Source: Alteribacter aurantiacus DSM 18675
Lineage (GTDB): Bacteria; Bacillota; Bacilli; Bacillales; Salisediminibacteriaceae
Reading direction: 5' to 3'
Length of the DNA: 64,000 nucleotides
NCBI RefSeq assembly: GCF_000429705.1
Contig: NZ_KE386941.1
Span: 496,001-560,000 of the forward strand
Shown here: piece by piece, positions 40,924 to 49,467 of the stretch
Position numbering within the stretch: the stretch's first letter is position 1
Layout of the letters: each line of letters starts with the position of its first letter
The notes under the pieces: generated by a model
The model's database searches: none
Seen by the model: the letters and a program-made list of their open reading frames with translations, nothing else
What the model was told of the DNA's origin: nothing
Translations under genes and position numbers: made by a program

Positions 40924-42381
40924 ATGAAGTTGCCGAAAAAACATCCTGTATCTACAGAGTTAAAAGAAAATGTCGATTATTTAAAAAGAGAGCTGGCGAT
41001 TGATAAGAGTTTTGATTTAATTCACCTAGATCTAGAGTATGGTGGTATCGAGATGGCTCTTTTTACCGTAGATGCCTTTGCAAAAGATGATGCTCTCACT
41101 CAGATTCAAAGAGAACTCAATCATATTGATGGTGCGACAAAAGAGAACATTCTTGACCATCTTTTAAAATCACGTATTCCATACATAGAGCTTGAAAAGG
41201 TAGATGACCTTGAAATCGCCTTGGTGGAAATCCTATCGGGGCCAGCTGTTCTCCTTATTGATGGACAGTCAGAGGCCTTAGTAATTGATACACGAGCGTA
41301 TGAAATTAGAGGACCTGAAGAACCTGATTCAGAACAAGTTATTCGTGGGGCTAGAGACGGTTTTGTTGAGACGATGGTATTTAACGCCGGTCTCGTTCGG
41401 CGAAGGATTCGTGATCGCAATTTACGAAACGAATATATTCGAATCGGACGGAGGTCTCTATCCGATGTCTGTATTACGTATTTAGCCGACATTGCTGATA
41501 GGGAACTTGTAAATTACATTAAAACAAGTTTAGAAGAAATTGATACAGATGGTCTACCTATGGGGGATAAAACTATTGAAGAATATTTGTTTGGGCAACA
41601 TCGAAATCCATATCCTGTAGTTAGGTATACAGAACGTCCTGACGTCGCGTCTTCTCATGTTTTGGAAGGCCATGTGCTTATTACTGTAGACGGATCGCCA
41701 AGTGTCATTATTACACCAACAACGTTTTGGCATCACTTGCAACATGCGGAAGAATATCGCCAAAAACCGATCGTAGGAAGTGCCTTGAGGCTTGTTCGCT
41801 TTGCAGCCGTTTGGACAAGTATTTTTTTACTTCCTTTATGGTATTTATTTGCCCAAAGCCCTGATTTATTACCTGAGAACTTGTCGTACATCGGGATGGA
41901 TGACCCAGGGGAAGTCCCACTTATTGCTCAGTTTCTCTTAGCGGAAATAGGAATTGAAATGCTAAGGATGGCAGCCATTCATACACCATCGGCTCTTGCC
42001 ACTGCACTTGGACTTGTTGCCGCGATCTTAATTGGTGAAGTAGCCATTGAAGTTGGACTCTTTTCCCATGAGGTCGTTCTATATTTAGCCATTTCCGCCG
42101 TCGGTTCATTCGCTACCCCTAGCTATGAGATGAGCCTGGCTAATCGGTTGATGAGAATTGCCCTTCTAATCGTGTGCGCAGTCTTTCATGTGCCAGGATA
42201 TATTGTGGGCTCATTACTGTTGATTTTGCTTTTAGCGTCCATGAAGTCATTTGATACGCCATATTTTTGGCCGTTTATTCCATTTAATTTAAGAGGATTG
42301 AGGGATGTTGTGTTTAGAGCACCAATGCCTTTGAAAAATCGTCGTCCAAGGTCTATTCACCCGATTGACCCTGATCGATGA
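40924..42381 (+). CDS. spoVAF: SpoVAF/GerA-family spore protein
   Basis: A 485-residue GerA-family membrane protein: a soluble N domain (about 1-270), then about five membrane segments (about 285-445). The stretches YPVVRYTERPDV, EGHVLITVDGSPSVI and the C-terminal PLKNRRPRSIHPID are SpoVAF-like rather than germinant receptor A subunits. SpoVAF helps dipicolinate release and germination in B. subtilis, where it is in the spoVA operon; here it stands alone with none of the other spoVA genes next to it. Expression in the forespore is expected from the family, but no clear sigma-G promoter is claimed. Confidence 0.85.
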   Translation: MKLPKKHPVSTELKENVDYLKRELAIDKSFDLIHLDLEYGGIEMALFTVDAFAKDDALTQIQRELNHIDGATKENILDHLLKSRIPYIELEKVDDLEIALVEILSGPAVLLIDGQSEALVIDTRAYEIRGPEEPDSEQVIRGARDGFVETMVFNAGLVRRRIRDRNLRNEYIRIGRRSLSDVCITYLADIADRELVNYIKTSLEEIDTDGLPMGDKTIEEYLFGQHRNPYPVVRYTERPDVASSHVLEGHVLITVDGSPSVIITPTTFWHHLQHAEEYRQKPIVGSALRLVRFAAVWTSIFLLPLWYLFAQSPDLLPENLSYIGMDDPGEVPLIAQFLLAEIGIEMLRMAAIHTPSALATALGLVAAILIGEVAIEVGLFSHEVVLYLAISAVGSFATPSYEMSLANRLMRIALLIVCAVFHVPGYIVGSLLLILLLASMKSFDTPYFWPFIPFNLRGLRDVVFRAPMPLKNRRPRSIHPIDPDR

Positions 42382-42458
42382 TTGTGAAATTGGACGAGTA
42401 AGTAGTGGGAGAGACAAAGCTCATTAGGGGGATACCGGGAACTAATCATTTGGATAGG

Positions 42459-42703
42459 GAAGGTCCCCCATAGCTGTCAACTTAAGGTTGAGTGGAGTAA
42501 ATCAGTTGAGCAAAGGTGGAGCCGGAATGTTCTTCGCTTTTTGCGGAAAGCGTCCACCTGTAACGGAATATATCCTTGTCAAAAAAAACTTCAGAAAGGA
42601 AGCATCTTTGTCATGTGAAAAATTGAGAGTGAATGATCAATAAGATAAAAAACCAAAAAAAGCTGCTAAGTTTGCTTAACTTGACAGCTATGAGAAGGTC
42701 CCC
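42459..42703. mobile_element. MITE-like element with 18-bp terminal inverted repeats
   Basis: CATAGCTGTCAACTTAAG (42469-42486) and CTTAACTTGACAGCTATG (42675-42692) are inverted repeats with one mismatch. Both are flanked in direct orientation by GAAGGTCCCC (42459-42468 and 42694-42703), like a target duplication. The interior (188 bp) has no ORF but contains a Bacillaceae-type GCGGAAAGCGTCCACCTGTA fragment. The rest of the 42382-42799 stretch holds only a terminator. Confidence 0.55.
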
Positions 42704-42763
42704 TTCGCTACACAGTCGTTGGCATAGAGTTTGGTGAAGTACTAATTAAGATCGATAAAAGAT

Positions 42764-42795
42764 AAAAGGTGTCCCCAATGTTGGGGACACCTTTT
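42764..42795 (-). terminator. Terminator of the yueI-like gene
   Basis: Perfect palindrome AAAAGGTGTCCCCAA/TTGGGGACACCTTTT, 4 nt from the stop. Confidence 0.85.
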
Positions 42796-42799
42796 ATTC

Positions 42800-43192
42800 T
42801 TAATGACTCATGTCTTTTTCATATAATTCATCTGTAATAAAGATGTCTTCTTTCTCAATGGCGGATTTAGAGGCAAGCACAAGCCCGATAGGAGACTCTT
42901 TGCCGTCGTTTACAATGGTAAACTGTACACCGTTTTTATTTGCTTCTTGAACGTAGTTCGAATATGCCGGGTAGTTAAGGGATCCATTTATATAAAGCGT
43001 TACATCGGAATGTCTTTTCATTACGTTTAGGACTTGATTATACATACCACTCTCTCGAACTTGCCTATTCGTAAGGGCTAAGTAAATGCGCTCTCGAATC
43101 GTTGAAAGAAACAGCTTTCTTTCATCTGGTCTGATTTCAGGTGAACCATAGATGCCTTGTTTAAGCACTTCTTTGAGTTTTTGCTCTGACAT
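42800..43192 (-). CDS. yueI: YueI family protein (DUF1694)
   Basis: A 130-residue cytosolic protein. ERKLFLSTIRERIYLALTNRQV and the VTLYINGSLNYPAYSNYVQEA segment are typical of the DUF1694 fold, known from structural genomics but with no assigned role. ATG 43192 follows GGGGA at 7 nt; a longer frame to 43237 lacks a ribosome site. It is monocistronic. Confidence 0.8.
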   Translation of the reverse strand: MSEQKLKEVLKQGIYGSPEIRPDERKLFLSTIRERIYLALTNRQVRESGMYNQVLNVMKRHSDVTLYINGSLNYPAYSNYVQEANKNGVQFTIVNDGKESPIGLVLASKSAIEKEDIFITDELYEKDMSH

Positions 43193-43343
43193 GGTTATTC
43201 CCCGTTTCTTTTGTAGAGTTTGCTCAGTACTTCTCAAACTTTTTACATCTTTATTATACCAGTTTCAAAACGTATTACACAACATAAATTCTTGTCCTTA
43301 AAAAGGAACATGAATCATACACATAACCGAGGGGGGCGTAGTC

Positions 43344-43850
43344 ATGATTGACGTTATGGTTTTCACGTTTTTTATTCTTTTAACTGGTGTAGCAGTGGGG
43401 TCATTATTAACGGTAAAGCTCATATTTTCCTGGCAAACGGTCTTTACAATTACAGGACTTATTTTCTTCTTTTTTGTGTGGATCGGCATGTTAGTAGGTG
43501 GGTGGCTTTGGCTTCCTGATCCTTTATTAAAAGGGCTCATCTCCTTCGTTGCTGTTGTAATGGCCGTATTCTTTTTTCGTACGTACCATCCGTCATTTGG
43601 CTACATCCCCAGTAACGGACTTGCTCATTGGGGTGCGTTGGCTGCTTTCTTTTTTTTCGTTGGTTTTGAGGTGGGAATTGCAGACTTATCCAAGTGGTTA
43701 ATCTTGTTGTTTATGATTGTTTTTGTAGCTGGAGGGTTAAGTAGTGCTTGGCTTGTTTGGCGATTGAAAACAATGATGGAATTTCGGTTCTTGGTCCAGT
43801 ATGTACCGATCCTACTGTTTGTTTTTATCGCTCTCTTAAAACTGGTATAA
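43344..43850 (+). CDS. Five-segment membrane protein of unknown function
   Basis: A 168-residue protein almost wholly hydrophobic: segments at about 4-24, 31-52, 60-78, 90-108, 115-135 and 147-166. A short polar loop (FRTYHPSFGYIPSNGLAHWG) is the only sizeable polar part. Start ATG 43344 follows GGGGGGCG. It lies 23 nt before yqgQ and may be co-transcribed with yqgQ-glcK. I do not recognise the family. Confidence 0.6.
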   Translation: MIDVMVFTFFILLTGVAVGSLLTVKLIFSWQTVFTITGLIFFFFVWIGMLVGGWLWLPDPLLKGLISFVAVVMAVFFFRTYHPSFGYIPSNGLAHWGALAAFFFFVGFEVGIADLSKWLILLFMIVFVAGGLSSAWLVWRLKTMMEFRFLVQYVPILLFVFIALLKLV

Positions 43851-43873
43851 TCGGTTAAAGAGGTGGAGGAAAC

Positions 43874-44071
43874 ATGAAGAACTATTACGATATTCTACAA
43901 TTACTAAAACGCTTCGGAACGATCATCTACACAGGTGATCGTTCTGACGATATAGAGCTAATGGAAGAGGAACTGGATGAATTGCATGGAATGAACATGA
44001 TTGAAAAAGAAGATTTTATCCGGGCAAAACTTATTTTAAGGGAAGAAAAGAGTCGTTTAAAAGAAAAGTAA
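43874..44071 (+). CDS. yqgQ: YqgQ family protein (DUF910)
   Basis: A 65-residue acidic helical protein (MKNYYDILQLLKRFGTIIYTG and EELDELHGMNMIEKEDFIRA), whose family forms a small three-helix bundle that probably binds a nucleic acid or a partner protein. It precedes glcK as in B. subtilis. Good GAGGTGGAGG ribosome site. Confidence 0.9.
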   Translation: MKNYYDILQLLKRFGTIIYTGDRSDDIELMEEELDELHGMNMIEKEDFIRAKLILREEKSRLKEK

Positions 44072-44132
44072 ATCACTTTGAATCGTGATACAATATTTAA
44101 GTGAACAGCAAAGATAAAAAAGGATGATACAT

Positions 44133-45107
44133 ATGACAAAACGAAATTGGCTTGCTGGTGTTGACGTTGGTGGAACAACGATTAAGCTTGCGATCCTCGA
44201 TCATGATGGGGATTTTATTACCAAGTGGGAAGTGCCGACGGACATTAGCGACTCTGGGCATCACATACCAAAACATATTGCAGCAACTTTAAAGGACAAG
44301 CTTCATTCTTTTGACGCTACTTTTTCCGATCTGAGAGGAATAGGTGTGGGAGCTCCTGGATTTATTGAAGTGGAAACAGGATTTATCTATCAAGCAGTTA
44401 ACATCGGGTGGAGAAACTATCCTTTGAAGGAACGTTTGGAAATGGAAACGGGAGTACCGGTTTTTGCAGATAACGATGCTAACCTAGCTGCAGCTGGTGA
44501 AATGTGGAGAGGTGCCGGTGGCGGTGCTAAAAACATGCTCTGTGTCACCCTCGGAACAGGGGTTGGCGGCGGATTGATTTCTGAAGGTATTGTCCTCCAT
44601 GGTGCAGCAGGTATGGCAGGGGAGATTGGTCATATTACATCAGTTCCTGAAGGCGGGGCTCCCTGTAACTGTGGGAAAACCGGTTGCCTTGAAACAGTAA
44701 GCTCAGCTACAGGTATTGTAAGATTAGCAATGGAAAAAATCGAAGCGACCAAATCGGGGCAATTGTTTGAACTTTTTCAAACGACAGGGTTGGTTACAGC
44801 TAAAGATGTATTCGATGCTGCTGAAAATAACGATGAGAACGCCAAGGAAGTTGTACGGGAGGCTATGTATCACCTCGGATTAGCAGTGGCGAACTTGGCA
44901 AACAGTTTAAACCCGAATGTCATCGTCATTGGAGGAGGAGTATCCAAAGCAGGAAACAAATTGATTAATGCTTTACGACCTCATTTTAATCGATTTGCAT
45001 TGCCTAAAGTTGCTGCTGAAACCACTTTTCAGATTGCTCAATTAGGAAACGATGCAGGTGTGATCGGGGCTGCATGGCTAGTAAAAGAAAATATAAACAA
45101 CGAATAG
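44133..45107 (+). CDS. glcK: Glucokinase (ROK family)
   Basis: Phosphorylates glucose with ATP. A 324-residue ROK protein from ATG 44133 with the phosphate loop GVDVGGTTIKLAILD, substrate residues in EIGHITSVPEGG, the zinc-binding CNCGKTGCLE and the late VIVIGGGVS motif. B. subtilis glcK (yqgR) has the same neighbour yqgQ. AAAGGATG lies 9 nt upstream. Confidence 0.95.
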   Translation: MTKRNWLAGVDVGGTTIKLAILDHDGDFITKWEVPTDISDSGHHIPKHIAATLKDKLHSFDATFSDLRGIGVGAPGFIEVETGFIYQAVNIGWRNYPLKERLEMETGVPVFADNDANLAAAGEMWRGAGGGAKNMLCVTLGTGVGGGLISEGIVLHGAAGMAGEIGHITSVPEGGAPCNCGKTGCLETVSSATGIVRLAMEKIEATKSGQLFELFQTTGLVTAKDVFDAAENNDENAKEVVREAMYHLGLAVANLANSLNPNVIVIGGGVSKAGNKLINALRPHFNRFALPKVAAETTFQIAQLGNDAGVIGAAWLVKENINNE

Positions 45108-45118
45108 ATAAACATAAA

Positions 45119-45258
45119 CAGAGGCAGGGACATTAAGAAAGTGTCTAGAGTGAAATTCGAACTTCGCTAACAGGGCGGATGTGAGTAGCGGTTTACTTGT
45201 ACCGTATACCATTGTTCGGGTTTACGTTCAGAACATACACTTCTGTCCCGGCCTCTTA
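45119..45258. repeat. Nested palindromic element after glcK
   Basis: Outer arms AGAGGCAGGGACA and TGTCCCGGCCTCT (one mismatch) enclose inner arms AAGTGT (45138-45144) and ACACTT (45233-45238) around about 90 nt with further small hairpins. The outer arms resemble the GAGGCTGGGACA hairpins common as terminators in Bacilli, here expanded. The following TTATTTG may end glcK transcripts. No ORF in 45108-45455. Confidence 0.5.
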
Positions 45259-45455
45259 TTTGTTCTTGCCGACTAAAGACCAGTTTTGTTTTTCAGAAGT
45301 GAGACAGAATCAGGTCTATGTGCCGCATGTGTGAAACAGAGCTTTGAATGGTTGAAAGGGTATTTAGCTTTTTTTTCCTCTTTTCAAAAGGGATTTTTGG
45401 CTCAAATCATTGATTAAAGGTATACTAAAAGTGATTTCAGGAGATGTGGTGATAA

Positions 45456-46160
45456 GTGGTGAGTGACAAAACTTTAATTAAGCTTCAACATTGTAGTACG
45501 CAAATTTTGCAAGATATTTCCCTTGAAATACATAAAGGAGAGATTGTTACACTGATTGGCTCATCTGGAGCTGGAAAGAGTAGTCTTCTTATGTTGTTGA
45601 ACAGACTAAACGACCCTGATACAGGTTCGATCCATTACCGAGGTAAGGATGTAAAGGAATTTGGTATTACACAATTGAGAAAGAGTATCGGAATGGTGTT
45701 TCAATCTTCTTCTTTATTTGATGGAACGGTTGAAGATAATTTGTGTTACGGTCCATCTTTGTTTGGAGAATGGGAAAAAGGGATGGGAGAGCGCTTATTA
45801 GATAATGTACAGCTACCAAGAGACTATTTAAAAAGGAACGTGGAGGATTTGTCAGGTGGCGAAAAGCAACGTGTAGCGTTAGCTCGTACACTGGCGAATA
45901 AACCTGACGTTCTCCTTCTTGATGAAGTGACTAGTGCTCTCGATTTGAAAAATGTTGAACTTATCGAAGCCTTTTTACTTGGCCTTATACCCGAACGGGT
46001 TCACGCCATTGTGATGGTCACTCATGATGTTGCTCAAGCAAAGCGGCTTGGGAATCGAACCGTTTTTATGGACGAAGGAAAAATTGTAGAAACAGGAAAT
46101 ACAGCAGAGCTGTTTGAGAATCCTCAAACAGAAAAATTACAGTATTTCTTAAAGGAGTGA
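45456..46160 (+). CDS. fetA: ABC transporter ATP-binding protein (FetA/YbbL-like)
   Basis: A 234-residue ATPase with Walker A GSSGAGKSS, signature LSGGEKQR, Walker B VLLLDEVTSALD and a THD switch. Sequence and the adjacent UPF0014 permease match FetAB, which exports iron in E. coli and protects against oxidative stress. GTG 45456 is 9 nt after AGGAGATG. The two genes are 4 nt apart and form a complete half-transporter pair. Confidence 0.85.
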   Translation: MVSDKTLIKLQHCSTQILQDISLEIHKGEIVTLIGSSGAGKSSLLMLLNRLNDPDTGSIHYRGKDVKEFGITQLRKSIGMVFQSSSLFDGTVEDNLCYGPSLFGEWEKGMGERLLDNVQLPRDYLKRNVEDLSGGEKQRVALARTLANKPDVLLLDEVTSALDLKNVELIEAFLLGLIPERVHAIVMVTHDVAQAKRLGNRTVFMDEGKIVETGNTAELFENPQTEKLQYFLKE

Positions 46161-46164
46161 GAAA

Positions 46165-46935
46165 ATGGCACCAGAGATATCTAACTTATCCATGTTTCTA
46201 CTGATCTTTTTCGTGCTCATTCCTGTATCGTTGTCTTACATCTATTCGTTAGGATTAAGTAAGTCTATTGCTTGGTCGTCCTTTAGGGGAGTGGTGCAAC
46301 TCTTTCTTATTGGATATGTGTTAACATATTTATTTTCATTGCCACCTTTACTTGGGATCTCTCTAATGCTTTTTGTGATGGTTACTGTGGCCACTTTTCA
46401 CGCAAGTAAAAAAGGAACAGGGATTCCGTATTTAAGGCCAGTCATTTTTATTGTAATCGTAAGTGTACAGCTGCTGATTCTCGCGATGTGGCTTGGCTTT
46501 GATATGATTAACTTTCAACCCGATCAAGTGATTCCTATGAGTGGAATGGTTATTGGAAATAGTATGATTGCAATTGGACTTGCTCTTGAGAGAATGAAAA
46601 GTGAATTCAAAGAAGCGAAGGGAAAGATTGTAGCAGCATTAGCATTAGGGGCTAAGCCTGATCAAGCTTCCACTATCTTAATCAGAAAAATTGTAAAAGC
46701 AGCAATGATCCCAAACGTAGATGGTTTAAAAACAATTGGGCTTGTTCAGTTGCCAGGGATGATGACGGGTCTGATTTTAGGTGGAGTCGAGCCTATTGAG
46801 GCCATTCGTTATCAAATTGTGATTTCATTAAGTATTTTTGCCTCTGTCTCACTTGCTGCTATGCTTGTAACCATTATTTTTTACCGGTTTTTCTTTAATA
46901 AGAACCAGCAGATGCTCACTTTAGATGAGAAGTAA
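46165..46935 (+). CDS. fetB: UPF0014 family permease (FetB/YbbM-like)
   Basis: A 256-residue, seven-segment membrane protein. Family hallmarks are GNSMIAIGLALERM, the ALALGAKPDQASTILIRKIVKAAMIP loop for the ATPase and GLVQLPGMMTGLILGG. It pairs with the preceding ATPase as metal (iron) exporter. Ribosome site AAAGGAG lies within the end of fetA. Confidence 0.88.
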   Translation: MAPEISNLSMFLLIFFVLIPVSLSYIYSLGLSKSIAWSSFRGVVQLFLIGYVLTYLFSLPPLLGISLMLFVMVTVATFHASKKGTGIPYLRPVIFIVIVSVQLLILAMWLGFDMINFQPDQVIPMSGMVIGNSMIAIGLALERMKSEFKEAKGKIVAALALGAKPDQASTILIRKIVKAAMIPNVDGLKTIGLVQLPGMMTGLILGGVEPIEAIRYQIVISLSIFASVSLAAMLVTIIFYRFFFNKNQQMLTLDEK

Positions 46936-47013
46936 GTAGCGCGGAATAAGCAGTCATTTTTACGCGTGCCTGGGTTATCGTAATCAGACTTATGGAAAGA
47001 GGTAGGTAAAACT

Positions 47014-48609
47014 GTGAAGGGGAAGCAGCTTTCTCTGCGGACGGTATTAATCATACTGGTTGTCGCTGTCGTTAGCGCCTCGTTGCTAATGACCGACATC
47101 TTAATCAATCATGCTGTGGGGAATAATATATTAGAAGAACAGGAACGTAAGGGGCAGACGTTTGCAAGGCTTGTTGCGGAAGAGGAACAAATCAGACTGG
47201 GGTTGGAAGCTAATAATGCCTTAGCTGTGCAGGAGTATGCAGAGAAGGTAAGGGAAACGTCCGGCCTTCTGTTTGTTGTTGTAATGGATATGAACGGGAT
47301 CCGCTTTTCTCACCCGAATGAGAGTTTAATTGGAGAACCGTTCATTGGAGATGATCAATGGCCTGCTCTTCAAGGCGAAACGTATAGTTCCGTGGCCGAA
47401 GGAACCCTCTCACCATCTCTACGTTCATTTACTCCGATTTTTAGTACAAGTGGAGAGCAGATAGGGGCTGTGGCAGTTGGAGATTCAATAGATTCAATCG
47501 ATGAGCTACTAGCAGAAAATCATGGAATTATTCTCACGAGTTCCCTCTTTGGTATAACGATCGGAATCATTGGTGCTGTCCTTATTGCCGCTTATGTAAG
47601 GAAAATTTTGCATGGACAGGAGCCGAGAAACATCGCCAGAACCTTTGAGGAGCGCAACAGAATGCTCCAGTCTGTCCGCGAAGGCATCATTGCCGTGGAC
47701 CAACATGGGGTGGTGACCCTCGTTAATGAGTCGGGAAGAAGGCTACTTGAGAAGGCAGGACTCGCCCAGGACCCAGTTGGTATAAAAGCGATAGACTTTC
47801 TGCCTGAGACAGGATTGAACCGGGTACTCGAGACTGGAGAGGCGGAGCTTGATGAAGAAATGCGTCTCGATCGAATGACACTGCTTATTAACCGGGTACC
47901 TTTGACTGTTGGAGATGAAGTCGTTGGAGCGATCTCAACATTCCGGGATAAAACGGAAATGAACGCGCTAGCAGAACAACTGACCGGGGTAAAGGTTTAT
48001 AGTGAAGCGCTTCGTGCTCAGTCTCATGAAGTGAAAAACAAGCTACACGTCATTATGGGAATGCTCCATACTAAAGCATATGAGGAGCTTCAGAATTATA
48101 TTTATGAGTTGACTGAGCTTAATTCCACAGCCAATGATTCAGCACTGAAGCAGTTTGCTGATCCGGTTTTAGGAGGCTTTATGCACGGAAAACTCAGTTT
48201 TACACGAGAAAGGAAGGTGCAGATGGAAGTGGTTGTTCCTTCTGTGATTCCCGCTCCTATTAATCCTCAAATGAAACACCACTTAATTACAATTGCCGGT
48301 AACCTCATCGATAATGCTGTAGAAGCGATACAACAACAGGAAGTTAGATTGATTCGAATAATGTTCCAGGTTGAAGTAAATGAAATGATCATTGTTGTTA
48401 AGGATAATGGACCAGGGCTGAGTGAGGAAGAGCAAGAGAAACTGTTTATGAAAGGGTACTCTACAAAAGGTGGTGACCGGGGATACGGTCTATACCTTGT
48501 CTGGTCGACAGTTCAGGACTGCTCTGGGACAATTTCAATTGATACTCTCAGAGGGAGAGGGACGACAGTTACTGTTACCTTACCTTATGAAAGTAAGGAG
48601 GAGAAGTAA
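47014..48609 (+). CDS. malK: Sensor histidine kinase of the CitA/DcuS family, probably malate sensor
   Basis: A 531-residue kinase: a transmembrane segment (about 11-32), an extracytoplasmic single-Cache/PAS domain for carboxylates (about 35-170), a second segment (about 172-195), a cytosolic PAS (about 205-310), the SpoOB-type phosphoacceptor region QSHEVKNKLHVI (His338) and an HATPase domain with DNAVEA, DNGPGL and GGDRGYGLYL. Its genes downstream encode its regulator, a malic enzyme and a malate carrier, so malate is the probable ligand, as for B. subtilis MalK (YufL). Confidence 0.85.
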   Translation: MKGKQLSLRTVLIILVVAVVSASLLMTDILINHAVGNNILEEQERKGQTFARLVAEEEQIRLGLEANNALAVQEYAEKVRETSGLLFVVVMDMNGIRFSHPNESLIGEPFIGDDQWPALQGETYSSVAEGTLSPSLRSFTPIFSTSGEQIGAVAVGDSIDSIDELLAENHGIILTSSLFGITIGIIGAVLIAAYVRKILHGQEPRNIARTFEERNRMLQSVREGIIAVDQHGVVTLVNESGRRLLEKAGLAQDPVGIKAIDFLPETGLNRVLETGEAELDEEMRLDRMTLLINRVPLTVGDEVVGAISTFRDKTEMNALAEQLTGVKVYSEALRAQSHEVKNKLHVIMGMLHTKAYEELQNYIYELTELNSTANDSALKQFADPVLGGFMHGKLSFTRERKVQMEVVVPSVIPAPINPQMKHHLITIAGNLIDNAVEAIQQQEVRLIRIMFQVEVNEMIIVVKDNGPGLSEEEQEKLFMKGYSTKGGDRGYGLYLVWSTVQDCSGTISIDTLRGRGTTVTVTLPYESKEEK

Positions 48610-49316
48610 TGATCAACGTTCTTATTTTAGATGATGATCCAATGGTTGCGAAATGGAATAAATCATATGTAGGGAAGCTTGAAGGCTTTAGTGCCGTTGG
48701 AATTGCCCATAATTATGAGGATGCAAAAAGGTTTTTGAAAGATAAACGAATAGACCTTCTTTTACTTGATATCTACATTGGTGCTGATAACGGCTTAGAA
48801 CTACTTAAGGAACTTCGAGCTGAAAGCTTATGGGAAGGGGATGTTATCCTCATAACGGCAGCGTCAGATGCCGGGTCAGTAAAAAAAGCGATGCAGTACG
48901 GAGCAGTGGATTATATCATGAAGCCTTTTGATTTTGAAAGGTTCCAAGAAGCGATGATGAAATACCAAAGCAGAAGGAAGTTATTCGAAGAGCATGATGT
49001 TCTGGATCAGGAGAAATTGGATGAGCACTGGTTTACCCAAGAAGAGAAAAAGGTAGGCGAGCTTCCAAAGGGGCTCTCTGAAAATACGCTTCTCATGGTA
49101 ATGCATGGGATCATTAAGCTCGGAAAGCCGGCATTTTCTACTGAAGATGTTGCAACTGGCACGGGTATTTCCCGAGTAACTGTTAGAAAATACTTAAAAT
49201 ATATGGCGGAAACCGGATTGCTTGGAGAGCGGTTGACCTACGGTACAGTCGGTCGTCCACAACACTTATTCTTACTTGATGATGAGCAAAAAGAAAAGAT
49301 TTTAGAACGTGTATAA
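48609..49316 (+). CDS. malR: Response regulator of the CitB/MalR family
   Basis: A 235-residue regulator with an N-terminal receiver (DDD at 8-10, phosphoacceptor Asp54 in LLLLDIYIG, Lys of MKPFDF) and a C-terminal winged DNA-binding domain (GISRVTVRKYLKYMAETGLL). It starts 1 nt inside the kinase stop. It probably activates the malic enzyme and transporter genes that follow. Confidence 0.85.
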   Translation: MINVLILDDDPMVAKWNKSYVGKLEGFSAVGIAHNYEDAKRFLKDKRIDLLLLDIYIGADNGLELLKELRAESLWEGDVILITAASDAGSVKKAMQYGAVDYIMKPFDFERFQEAMMKYQSRRKLFEEHDVLDQEKLDEHWFTQEEKKVGELPKGLSENTLLMVMHGIIKLGKPAFSTEDVATGTGISRVTVRKYLKYMAETGLLGERLTYGTVGRPQHLFLLDDEQKEKILERV

Positions 49317-49325
49317 AAATAGAGC

Positions 49326-49358
49326 AAGCTGGCTGGCCCGTGGTGGTCAGCTTTTTTT
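49326..49358 (+). terminator. Terminator after malR
   Basis: Stem AAGCTG..TGGCC/GGTCA..GCTT with a run of T. Confidence 0.65.
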
Positions 49359-49434
49359 ATTTACAAAACTAATTGTTAATTTACTTAATCTAGGATTCTC
49401 TAAAAAACTAGCTTACGATTAAACAACACTTAAT

Positions 49435-49448
49435 TGAAAGCGTTTTCT
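49435..49448. promoter_or_regulatory. Candidate CcpA (cre) site before the malic enzyme gene
   Basis: TGAAAGCGTTTTCT matches the cre consensus TGWNANCGNTNWCA at all defined positions but the last. It ends 20 nt before the ATG, a position where CcpA would block transcription during growth on sugar. Confidence 0.6.
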
Positions 49449-49467
49449 CATAACGGGAGGGACAAAA

